From: Planctomycetota bacterium
GTDB lineage: Bacteria > Planctomycetota > Phycisphaerae > Phycisphaerales > UBA1924
Assembly (NCBI GenBank): GCA_003696725.1
Contig: RFGI01000006.1
Location: 1 to 34,769, forward strand
Length of the DNA stretch: 34,769 nt
Direction: 5' to 3'
Positions 18,139 through 25,687 of this stretch are shown piece after piece (the first letter of the stretch is position 1; each line of letters starts with the position of its first letter). Under the pieces are notes generated by a model that saw only the letters and a program-made list of their open reading frames with translations, did not search any database and had not been told where the DNA came from. The translations under genes and the position numbers were made by a program.

Positions 18139-18142
18139 CGCC

Positions 18143-18712
18143 GTGCCCCCCGCCGCGGCGCCGCACGATCACACCGCGGACCACCGGCCGCCGATCGACC
18201 GCCTGCGCTCGCTCATCCGCGACGTCCCCGGCTTCCCTAAAGAGGGGATCGTCTTCAAGGACATCGTGCCCCTCTTGGGCGATCCCGCGGGGCTGGCCCT
18301 GGCCGTGGAGCTGATGGTCAACCCGTTCCGAGGGCGGGCCATCGACGTCGTGGTCGGCGCCGAGAGCCGGGGGTTCATCTTCGGCGCCGCCGTCGCCCAA
18401 GCGCTCTCGGCGGGGTTCGTCCCCATCCGCAAGCCGGGCAAGCTCCCGCTGGCGACGCACGCCATCGAGTACGGGCTCGAGTACGGCACGGACCGCGTCG
18501 AGATCCACCAGGACGCCATCGAGCCCGGCCAGCGCGCCCTGATGGTCGACGACCTGCTCGCCACCGGCGGCACCATGAAGGCCTGCTGCGACCTGGTCGA
18601 GAAACTCGACGCCGAGATCGTCGGCGTCACCGTCCTCATCGAACTGACCGACCTCGGCGGGCGGGCCCACCTCGGCCGGCACGGCAACGTCCACGCGGTC
18701 CTGCGCGACTGA
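18143..18712 (+). CDS. apt: Adenine phosphoribosyltransferase
   Basis: Apt salvages adenine with PRPP to give AMP. The 189-residue sequence shows IRDVPGFPKEGIVFKDIVPLLGD (26-47), GAESRGFIFGAAVA (72-85), the flexible-loop region RKPGKLPLATHAIEYGLEYG and the PRPP-binding motif ALMVDDLLATGGTMKA (132-146). The start is GTG four bases after the atpC stop, so it is very likely translated from the same message. About 18 N-terminal residues are extra and Pro/His/Ala-rich compared with usual members. Confidence 0.96.
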   Translation: MPPAAAPHDHTADHRPPIDRLRSLIRDVPGFPKEGIVFKDIVPLLGDPAGLALAVELMVNPFRGRAIDVVVGAESRGFIFGAAVAQALSAGFVPIRKPGKLPLATHAIEYGLEYGTDRVEIHQDAIEPGQRALMVDDLLATGGTMKACCDLVEKLDAEIVGVTVLIELTDLGGRAHLGRHGNVHAVLRD

Positions 18713-18744
18713 CGCCCGACCGCCGCCTCGAGGAAGCCCGCCCC

Positions 18745-20439
18745 ATGCCCGCCGCAAGCCCGCCCGCCGTCACCCGCTTCGCGCCCAGCCCGACGGGCCA
18801 CCTGCACATCGGCGGGGCGCGCACCGCCCTGTTCAACTGGGCGCTCGCCAGACGCCTCGGCGGGCATTTCCTCCTGCGTATCGAGGACACCGACCGCGCC
18901 CGCGACGCCGGGCCCGAATCCGTCGTCGGCATCCTCCGCGGGCTCGAGTGGCTCGGGATCGACTGGGACGAGGGGCCCGCGCCGGACCTCTCGGCCGACC
19001 GTGATCCCCGCGGCGTGGGGCCGTTCCGCCAGTCCGAGCGCCGAGCCCTCTACGACGACGCCGCCCGGCGACTGCTCGAAGCGGACCTCGCGTACCACGC
19101 CTTCGAGACGCCCGACGAGCTCGCCGCGATGCGCGACCTCGCCAAGCGCGAGAAGCGCCCGTTCCGCTACGACCGGGCCGCGCTCCGGATCCCCCGCGCC
19201 GAGCGGTTCGCCCGCGCCGAGTCCGAGCCGCACGTCGTCCGGTTCCGCGCCCCCGAGGAGGAGGTCGTGGTGCGTGACGAGGTGCTCGGCGAGGTGCGCC
19301 TGGCGCCCGGCGAGGTGGACGACTTCGTCATCGTCAAGGCCGACGGCTTCCCGACCTACCACCTCGCGGTGGTGGTCGACGACGAGGCCATGGGCGTGAC
19401 GCACGTCGTCCGAGGGCAGGAGCACCTCATCAACACGCCCCGGCACGTGCTCCTCCAGCGGGCGCTGGGGTGCCGCACCCCCATCTACGCCCACCTGCCG
19501 CTGATCGTCAGCCCGTCGGGCGCCAAGATGTCCAAGCGCGACAAGGACCGGACTGTGCGCCGGGCGTGCCGGGACGCCGGGCTCGCCGAGCCCCCGCCGG
19601 GGACGGTCGAGCCGGCGGTCTTCGCCCGGTGGCTCGCCGACAAGAACCGGCAGATGGAGCAGGGCGCCCTGGCCCGGCTCGCCGCGGCGCTGGGCGTGAC
19701 GCTGCCCGAGATCGACGTCGAGGACTTCCGGGCGGCCGGCTACCTGCCCCGGGTCGTCGCCAACTACATCGCGCTGCTGGGCTTCTCCCCGGGCGGGGAC
19801 GTCGAGAAGTTCGACTTGGCGTTCCTCGCCGAGCGATTCGATCTGGCGCGCATCGGCAAGACCGGCGCCCGGTTCGATTACAAGAAACTCCTGGCGTTCA
19901 ACACCGACGCGATCGCCGCGATGAGCGACGAGGACTTCGCCGAGCGTTGGCGGGCGTGGTGCCTGGAGTTCGCGCCCGAGGTGGTCCGCGCCGCCGGCGC
20001 CGAGGCGGGCGTCTCCCCGACCTGGCGCGTGCTGGCCGCGGCGCTGCGCCCGCGGAGCAAGACCTTCGCCGACGCCGCCCGCGGTGCGGGGTTCCTGGTG
20101 ACGCCCGATGACGAGATCGCGTACGACCGCAAGGCCGTTGACAAGGCGCTCCTCAAGAACGACGGCGAGGGGCTGGCCGTGCTGCGCGACCTGCGCCGGA
20201 CCCTCGCCGGGCTCACCGACTGGTCCGCCCCCGGCGTCGGCGCGGCGCTGGGCGCGTTCGCCGAGGGCCGGGGCGTCGGGCTGGGCAAGGTCGCCCAGCC
20301 CCTGCGGGTGGCGCTGACGGGCTCGACGGTCAGCCCGCCGATCGATGCGACGGCTGCGCTGCTGGGCCGGGACCGCTGCCTGGCGCGGATCGACCGGTGC
20401 CTGGCGGCTGTGGACCGCGGGCGGTTCGACGGATCTTGA
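18745..20439 (+). CDS. gltX: Glutamyl-tRNA synthetase with a ~60-residue insertion after KMSKR
   Basis: This class I synthetase charges tRNA-Glu, and perhaps tRNA-Gln where Gln is made by the amidotransferase route. The ATP signature FAPSPTGHLHIGGART is at 12-27 and the KMSKS loop GAKMSKRDKD at 259-268. The C-terminal helical anticodon-binding region follows AAGYLPRVVANYIALLGFSPGG (330-351). At 564 residues it is longer than the usual 470-500. The excess lies at about 268-325, between KMSKR and VEDFRAAGYLP, where normal enzymes have only about ten residues. The insertion is helical, charged and not repeat-derived. GAGGAAG lies eight bases before ATG; it follows apt by 32 bp and is probably in the same operon. 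Confidence 0.95.
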   Translation: MPAASPPAVTRFAPSPTGHLHIGGARTALFNWALARRLGGHFLLRIEDTDRARDAGPESVVGILRGLEWLGIDWDEGPAPDLSADRDPRGVGPFRQSERRALYDDAARRLLEADLAYHAFETPDELAAMRDLAKREKRPFRYDRAALRIPRAERFARAESEPHVVRFRAPEEEVVVRDEVLGEVRLAPGEVDDFVIVKADGFPTYHLAVVVDDEAMGVTHVVRGQEHLINTPRHVLLQRALGCRTPIYAHLPLIVSPSGAKMSKRDKDRTVRRACRDAGLAEPPPGTVEPAVFARWLADKNRQMEQGALARLAAALGVTLPEIDVEDFRAAGYLPRVVANYIALLGFSPGGDVEKFDLAFLAERFDLARIGKTGARFDYKKLLAFNTDAIAAMSDEDFAERWRAWCLEFAPEVVRAAGAEAGVSPTWRVLAAALRPRSKTFADAARGAGFLVTPDDEIAYDRKAVDKALLKNDGEGLAVLRDLRRTLAGLTDWSAPGVGAALGAFAEGRGVGLGKVAQPLRVALTGSTVSPPIDATAALLGRDRCLARIDRCLAAVDRGRFDGS

Positions 20440-20487
20440 CCGACTCATCCGCCGGCGGGGCGCCGCGGCCGGCTATCGTTCATGCTC

Positions 20488-21582
20488 ATGCGCGTCGTGG
20501 TGACCGGTCAGGTCGGGATGGACAAGAAGCCGTACCTGGACGCCGTGGCGCAGGCCGCGCGCGACGGCGGTGAGCCCGTGACCGTCCACCACGTCGGCGA
20601 GATGATGTACGCCGAGGCCCCCGACGTCCCCCGCGGGCGGATCCTGAATCTCCCGCTGTCGCGGCTGCAGGCCCTCCGCCGCAGCGTCATGAACGCCATC
20701 ATCGGGCGCGACGACCCGGGCCACACCGTCATCAACACCCACGCCACCTTCCGCTGGCGCCACGGGCTGTTCAGCGCGTTCGACTTCGACCAGATCAACC
20801 GGCTCGGCGTGGACCTCTTCGTGTGCCTGGTGGACAACATCGAGGTCGTCCACCGCCGGCTGCACGACGAGCACGAGATCGACGCCACGCTCAAGGACTG
20901 CATGGTCTGGCGCGAGGAGGAGATCCTCGCCACCGAGCTGATGGCCCAGGCCGCCGGCGGGGACTTCTGCATCGTCAGCCGCGGCCGCGAGCGGGACAAC
21001 ATCTCGACGCTCGCCCGGCTGATCCTCGACCCGCGCGCCAAGCGGGCGTACCCATCCTTCCCCATGAGCCACGTCGCCGACCTCCCCGAGACGCTGGCCG
21101 AGATCGACGCCTTCCGGGCCGAGATCGCCCTGCGGTTCATCGCCTTCGACCCGGGCGACGTCGACGAGAAGATGCTGCTCGAGCGGGCGATCGTCGCCTC
21201 GCGCGAGAGCCGGGACTTCGTCGAGGCGCGGATGCCCACGGGGACGCCCTTCCGCGTGCCGGTGCGGGAGATCCTGGACATCGCCGGCGACATCGACGGG
21301 CAGATCTACATGCGCGACTTCAAGCTCATCGATCAGTCGGACATGATCGTGTCGTACATCCCGGAACTGCCCGGCGGGGCGCCCGGGCTCTCCAGCGGCG
21401 TGGAGCGCGAGCTCCAGCACGCCTACGAGCACGGCAAGGACGTCTACGTCATCTGGAAGCCCGCCAAGAGCCCCTCTCCCTTCATCACCGAGACCGCGAC
21501 CCGGGTCTTCCGCACCGTCGACGAGGCCCTGGCGCACTTCGACGCCCTCTCGCCCGCCCCCAAGCCGCACCTGTTCGCGTAA
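20488..21582 (+). CDS. P-loop kinase-like protein fused to a nucleoside-deoxyribosyltransferase-like domain
   Basis: The 364-residue product starts MRVVVTGQVGMDKKPYLDAVAQ, a strand-P-loop-helix start like archaeal-type adenylate kinases. The loop is G-Q-V-G-M-D-K-K, with a second Lys in place of Ser/Thr. The C-terminal ~90 residues (IYMRDFKLIDQSDMIVSYIP, then SSGVERELQHAYEHGKDVYVIWKP) resemble nucleoside 2-deoxyribosyltransferases, including an S-G-x-x-x-E stretch. Between them is an acidic helical region. A role in nucleotide handling fits the neighbours apt and purL but is inference. I choose the second ATG (20488): TATCGT (20474-20479) is eight bases upstream and there is no Shine-Dalgarno; the first ATG at 20482 would be too close. 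Its stop is 18 bp from the convergent purL stop. Confidence 0.65.
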   Translation: MRVVVTGQVGMDKKPYLDAVAQAARDGGEPVTVHHVGEMMYAEAPDVPRGRILNLPLSRLQALRRSVMNAIIGRDDPGHTVINTHATFRWRHGLFSAFDFDQINRLGVDLFVCLVDNIEVVHRRLHDEHEIDATLKDCMVWREEEILATELMAQAAGGDFCIVSRGRERDNISTLARLILDPRAKRAYPSFPMSHVADLPETLAEIDAFRAEIALRFIAFDPGDVDEKMLLERAIVASRESRDFVEARMPTGTPFRVPVREILDIAGDIDGQIYMRDFKLIDQSDMIVSYIPELPGGAPGLSSGVERELQHAYEHGKDVYVIWKPAKSPSPFITETATRVFRTVDEALAHFDALSPAPKPHLFA

Positions 21583-21600
21583 GGGCCGGCGCGGGTTGCG

Positions 21601-24600
21601 TCACCAGTCCAGCGCGCCGAAGAACGCCCGCCGCATCGCTTCGAGTGCGACCTCCGCCCGCTCACCGGGCGTGATCAGCGTCAGCCCGTTCAAGCCCGCC
21701 GACGCCCGGCCGACGACGCGCGCCGACGCCCCGGCGCGGCGCAGCGCACCGGCCGTCGCGGGCCCGTCGGCGGCCTCGAGGATGTACGTCGCTGGGCGCT
21801 CGGCGAAGGGGTCGTCCAGGCTCACCTCGGCGCCGACGCCCGACGCGAGGACCATCTCGGCGACCGCGACGCCGGCGCCGCCTTCGGACGCGTCGTGCGC
21901 CGACAGGATCAGTCCGTCTCGGATCGCGGCGTGGACGGCCGCGGCGACGCGCGCCCGCCGTTGGGGCATTGAGCCCTCGCCGTCATCGTCCACGGTCGCC
22001 AGCAGGAGGGCCGATTCGCCCGCGACCGGCGCCCCCTTGAGGTCCATGGTCACGCACCGGTCGATGTCGGGCACGATCCCGACGCCGGTGATCAGCAGCG
22101 TCGGGGGGATCTCGATGGTCTCGCCGGCCTCCGTCGTGAACTGGTTGTTGAGCGAGTCCTTGCCGCTGATGAACGGCGTGCGGTAGGCGATCGCCGCGTC
22201 GTGGCACCCCTCCGCGGCCCGCACCAGCGCCGCGAGGTTCTCCGGCTTCTCGCACGAGGGCCAGCAGAAGTTGTCCAGGATCGCGATGCGCGAGGGGTCC
22301 GCGCCGACGCACACCAGGTTCCGCACGCACTCGTCCACCGCCGACAGCGCCATCAGGTACGGGTCGCCGCCCGCGGCGGGGTCGCCCCCGCTGACATCGA
22401 GCCCCTGCGAGATCGCCAGCCCGCGCGTCGAGCCCGGCGCCGGGCGGATCACCGTCGCGTCGCCCGGGCCGTCACCGCCCGGACCGACCAGGGGCTTGAC
22501 GATCGTGGCGCCCTGCACCTCGTGGTCGTACTGCCGGACGATCCACCGCTTCGACGCGATCGTCGGGTGCGCCAGAAGGGCCAGGAGCGTGCCCGCGACA
22601 GAAGCGTCCCGCCCGGTCTGGATCAACCCGGTGGGACGGGCGTCCCGCCCGTCATCGGACAACCCAGTGGGACGGGCGTCCCGCCCGTCATCGGACAACC
22701 CGGTGGGACGGGCGTCTCGCCCGTCATCGGACAACCCAGTGGGACGGGCGTCTCGCCCGTCTGGCGCATGCCCGGCGCCCGGCCAGACCGCGTCGCGCGT
22801 GCGCCGCGGCAGCCCATCGTGCAGGAAGGCCATGCCCAGCCGACCGACCTCCTCGCCGTGGAACCGGAGGATCAGTTCCCGATCGGGCGTGCCGAACGTC
22901 CCCAGCACCGCGAGCTCGACGTGCTCCTCATCGCAGATCGCGCGGAGCGCGTCGAGCCGGTCCGGCGGGACGGCCAGGACCATCCGCTCCTGCGCCTCGG
23001 AGATCCAGACTTCGCTGTACGTCAGCCCGTTGTACTTGAGCGGGGCGCGGTCCAGGTGCACCTCGGCGCCCAGCGCCTCGCCCATCTCCCCCACGGCGCT
23101 GGAGAACCCGCCGGCGCCGCAGTCCGTAATCGCCGAGTACAGCGGGCCCCCCGCCGCGTCTCGCGCTCGCAGGATCGCGTCGAGCAGTTTCTTTTCCTCG
23201 ATGGGATTCCCGATCTGGACGGCGTGGGCGAACTCGTCGGCGTGCGTGTCGGTCAGCTCGGCGCTGCTGAACGTGGCGCCGTGGATCCCGTCCCGACCGG
23301 TGCGTCCGCCCAGGGCGACGATCAGGTCGCCCGCCCGGGCCTCGCCCGCGATCCGGTCCCGCGGCAACACGCCCACGCACCCGCAGAACACCAGCGGGTT
23401 GCCCACGTACCGGTCGTCGAAGAACACCCCGCCCGAGACCGTCGGGACGCCCATCCGGTTGCCGTAGTCCCGCACGCCCGCCACGACCTGCGTGAGGATC
23501 CGTCTGGGCGCCAGGCAGCCGGCGGGCAGCGTGTCGTCGTCGAAGGAATCGGGGTGCGCGACGCAGAAGACGTCCGTGTTGGCGATGGGCTTGGCCGCGA
23601 GCCCCGTCCCGATGATGTCGCGGATGCACCCGCCGACGCCGGTGGCCGCTCCGCCGTAGGGCTCGATGGCGCTGGGGTGGTTGTGCGTCTCGACCTTCAC
23701 GCACACCGCCAGGTCGTCGTCGAAGGCGATCACGCCCGCGTTGTCCACGAACACGCTCAGGGCCCAATCCAGCCCGTCCTCGATCAGCCGGTGCGTCGCC
23801 GCCGCGACCGTCGAGCGCAAGAGGTTCTCGATCCGCACTGATCCGTCCGGCAGGGCGGTGTGCCCGGGCCGGCCGGACCAGTCGATGCCGTCGGCCGGGC
23901 CTCGGTAGACGATGTCCGCCTTGAGCGTCTTGTGCACGCAATGCTCGGACCAGGTCTGGGCCAGGGTCTCCAGTTCGGCGTCGGTGGGCTCGCGGCCGCG
24001 GTCCCGGAAGTGCTCCCGGATCGCGCGCATCTCGTCGAGCGACAGGAACAGGTGAGCCTCGCGGGAGAGGCGCGCCAGCCCCTCGTCGTCCAAGTCGCGC
24101 ACCGGCACGCGCGTCACCCGGAACGGCTTGGGCTCGGCGTGCGGGAACTCATCGGGGCAGTGCGGCCCGTCGTGGACCGCGTGGATCACCGGGTTGGCCA
24201 GCAGCCGCCGAGCCAGCCGGCGGGCGTCGGCCGGGCTCACCCCGGCGAGGTCGTACCGCCACCCCGTCGACGCCCGCACCCCGGGGACGCCCGTGAGCTC
24301 CTCGACCGCCGCCGCGACGGTCTGCGCCGGCGGGTCCATCACGCCCGGCAGGGGGTGGACCTCCAGGCACGCCGACCCCTCGTCGATCGGGCCGGCGCCG
24401 GTTGTGACGTCCTCCAGAACCGGGTTGGCCAAGAGCGACGCGCCCACCCGATCGGCGTCGGCGTCGGTCAGGGCCCCGTGGATCAGGTACACCCGGGCCA
24501 CGCGAGCCCGCTCGACCGCGACGCCCACCGCCCGCGCCTCGCGCGCCAGGCTCTCGGCCCGCGGATCGGCCAGCCCCGGGCGAACGCGCACCTCGAATCG

Positions 24601-24651
24601 GCGCATGCGGGCGGTGGCGTGGGGCGGCGCGCTGGCGGCGGCTCGGCTCAT
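21601..24651 (-). CDS. purL: Phosphoribosylformylglycinamidine synthase, PurS-PurS-PurL fusion
   Basis: PurL makes FGAM from FGAR, ATP and glutamine-derived ammonia in de novo purine synthesis. The 1016-residue chain begins with two PurS-like repeats (about 16-85, MRRFEVRVRPGLADPRAESL, and 93-165, CLEVHPLPGVMDPPAQTV). A linker and the AIR-synthase-like catalytic halves follow, with THNHPSAIEPYGGAATGVGG near 323 and ISGKDSLNNQF in the second half. There is no C-terminal glutaminase, so a separate PurQ is expected elsewhere. Residues about 627-675 are four 12-residue copies of DGRDARPTGLSD from the palindromic repeat, placed in the linker between the halves. No Shine-Dalgarno is present, but TAGACT (24663-24658, minus) lies six bases before ATG 24651, supporting this start over ATG 24606. 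Confidence 0.95.
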   Translation of the reverse strand: MSRAAASAPPHATARMRRFEVRVRPGLADPRAESLAREARAVGVAVERARVARVYLIHGALTDADADRVGASLLANPVLEDVTTGAGPIDEGSACLEVHPLPGVMDPPAQTVAAAVEELTGVPGVRASTGWRYDLAGVSPADARRLARRLLANPVIHAVHDGPHCPDEFPHAEPKPFRVTRVPVRDLDDEGLARLSREAHLFLSLDEMRAIREHFRDRGREPTDAELETLAQTWSEHCVHKTLKADIVYRGPADGIDWSGRPGHTALPDGSVRIENLLRSTVAAATHRLIEDGLDWALSVFVDNAGVIAFDDDLAVCVKVETHNHPSAIEPYGGAATGVGGCIRDIIGTGLAAKPIANTDVFCVAHPDSFDDDTLPAGCLAPRRILTQVVAGVRDYGNRMGVPTVSGGVFFDDRYVGNPLVFCGCVGVLPRDRIAGEARAGDLIVALGGRTGRDGIHGATFSSAELTDTHADEFAHAVQIGNPIEEKKLLDAILRARDAAGGPLYSAITDCGAGGFSSAVGEMGEALGAEVHLDRAPLKYNGLTYSEVWISEAQERMVLAVPPDRLDALRAICDEEHVELAVLGTFGTPDRELILRFHGEEVGRLGMAFLHDGLPRRTRDAVWPGAGHAPDGRDARPTGLSDDGRDARPTGLSDDGRDARPTGLSDDGRDARPTGLIQTGRDASVAGTLLALLAHPTIASKRWIVRQYDHEVQGATIVKPLVGPGGDGPGDATVIRPAPGSTRGLAISQGLDVSGGDPAAGGDPYLMALSAVDECVRNLVCVGADPSRIAILDNFCWPSCEKPENLAALVRAAEGCHDAAIAYRTPFISGKDSLNNQFTTEAGETIEIPPTLLITGVGIVPDIDRCVTMDLKGAPVAGESALLLATVDDDGEGSMPQRRARVAAAVHAAIRDGLILSAHDASEGGAGVAVAEMVLASGVGAEVSLDDPFAERPATYILEAADGPATAGALRRAGASARVVGRASAGLNGLTLITPGERAEVALEAMRRAFFGALDW
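22627..22770. repeat. Four tandem 36-bp palindromic repeats inside purL
   Basis: Copies begin at 22627, 22663, 22699 and 22735. Each holds GACGGGCG-TCY-CGCCCGTC, and the linker between copies is ATCGGACAACCCRGTGG. The first two have loop TCC and the last two TCT. The last copy is cut short after the palindrome. A 36-bp period equals 12 codons, so the purL frame is unbroken. Confidence 0.95.
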
Positions 24652-24682
24652 CCGCCGAGTCTACGTTCTGTTGGACCGATCA

Positions 24683-24736
24683 GTGGGACGGGCGTCCCGC
24701 CCGTCGGCGTCGGTGGGATGACGGCCGACGGCCGTC
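24683..24736. repeat. Two palindromic repeats upstream of purL
   Basis: GACGGGCG-TCC-CGCCCGTC lies at 24687-24705. A variant with perfect arms GACGGCCG-A-CGGCCGTC lies at 24720-24736. Both are preceded by GTGGGA and start 30 bp apart. They sit 20-85 bp from the purL start, so they would be in or beside its promoter. The rest of 24737-24791 shows nothing else I can support. Confidence 0.9.
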
Positions 24737-24791
24737 CCGCCGGCTGGGCGCGGCGCCTCGGCGCTGCCGGGTGATCCGTCAAACAGAACAG

Positions 24792-24833
24792 AGAAACAAA
24801 CGCCGCCCGGGTCCGGCAGGGCCCGCGCGGCGT
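24792..24833 (-). terminator. Intrinsic terminator of the DUF1579 gene
   Basis: On the minus strand, the arms ACGCCGC-CGGGCCC and GGACCCG-GCGGCGT pair with one mismatch and a small bulge around a 4-nt loop. TTTGTTTC follows. It begins 40 bases after the DUF1579 stop. This is the clearest Rho-independent terminator inside the window. Confidence 0.8.
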
Positions 24834-24873
24834 CGTTGGTTCAAAGATGATGCTCAGCGGCCGGGCGGGACGG

Positions 24874-25509
24874 TCACTTGCGCGTGTACGTCAGCTCCAT
24901 CACCTTCATCCACGAGCCGTCGGGCATCTGGTGGTGCATCTGCATGACGTGCTTGTCGTTGCTGATGATGCGGATCACGTCCTTGGTCTTCTTCAGCGCG
25001 CCGCCCATGGCCGGGTCCTGCATGGCGCCCTGGTACGTGAAGACCTTCCCGTCCGGCGAGACCGTGCCGACGCTCTGGTAGGTCATCGTGCCGAACGTGT
25101 CCCACCAGAACGACTGGTACTGCTGGAGGTACCGGTCGTACCCGTTCATGCCCATGCCCTCGAACGGCATGCCCATGAACTCGCTCTTGTACTTGATGAG
25201 CATGAAGCGCCCGCCGAGGACCCACTCGTGGTGGGCCTCGCCGTGCATGACCGTGGGCTCGGACTGCGACGGGTCCATCCACATCTTGCCCATCACGTGC
25301 CAGTCGCCGATCATGGGCTGCAGGAGCCGGTGGTGCTCGGCGGGCTCGGCGTACTTCATCCACTCGGCCATCATCTCATCGAACGACGGGGCGTCCGCGG
25401 GCTGGCTCATGCCGTTGTCGTGGTCGTGGCGGTCGCTGTGCTGCGCGAGCCCCGGCGCCGCGCACCACAACGCCGCGGCGACGCACATCGCCGGTGTCCT
25501 CAGGTTCAT
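24874..25509 (-). CDS. Secreted DUF1579-family protein
   Basis: The 211-residue protein has a Sec signal peptide (MNLRTPAMCVAAALWCAAPGLAQ), a His/Asp-rich stretch, then the DUF1579-like beta-barrel: LQPMIGDWHVMGKMWMDPSQ, HHEWVLGGRFMLIKYKSEFMGMPFEGMGMNGYD, then WWDTFGTMTYQSVGTVSPDGK. These lipocalin-sized proteins have no settled biochemical role. Methionine is unusually frequent, with ligand-like M and H clusters (HDHDNGMSQ, HVMQMHHQM), which would suit metal binding, but that is inference. AAAGGGAG lies five bases before ATG. The gene is alone and has its own terminator. Confidence 0.85.
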   Translation of the reverse strand: MNLRTPAMCVAAALWCAAPGLAQHSDRHDHDNGMSQPADAPSFDEMMAEWMKYAEPAEHHRLLQPMIGDWHVMGKMWMDPSQSEPTVMHGEAHHEWVLGGRFMLIKYKSEFMGMPFEGMGMNGYDRYLQQYQSFWWDTFGTMTYQSVGTVSPDGKVFTYQGAMQDPAMGGALKKTKDVIRIISNDKHVMQMHHQMPDGSWMKVMELTYTRK

Positions 25510-25664
25510 CGATGCTCCCTTTCCGGTTGTGTCCGTGATGGGCCGATCCCGGCTCCGCCGGTTCTGGCCCGCCGCCCGCCGCGTTGATCCTCCCGAGCCG
25601 GCACGCGCCGGCGCCGCGGTGGGCTCCCCCACTATACCCCGCCGATCGCCCCGTGTTTCGCTGG

Positions 25665-25682
25665 ACGACCGGCCCCGGTCGT
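25665..25682 (-). terminator. Hairpin after the SpoIIE-type phosphatase gene
   Basis: The perfect 8-bp inverted repeat ACGACCGG / CCGGTCGT, 2-nt loop, starts 6 bases after the phosphatase stop on the minus strand. No T tract. Further on, TATAGT (25636-25631, minus) may be the -10 of the DUF1579 gene, without a clear -35. Confidence 0.4.
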
Positions 25683-25687
25683 GCTCT

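Noticed and set aside
18169-20448. A 759-codon minus-strand frame opposite apt and gltX
   Set aside because: Same reason: it is a shadow of two recognised genes and has no recognisable domain.
22627-22770. CRISPR-like array (36-bp regularly spaced repeats)
   Set aside because: The units are directly tandem with near-identical linkers, there are no unique spacers, no cas genes are nearby, and the array is an in-frame part of purL.
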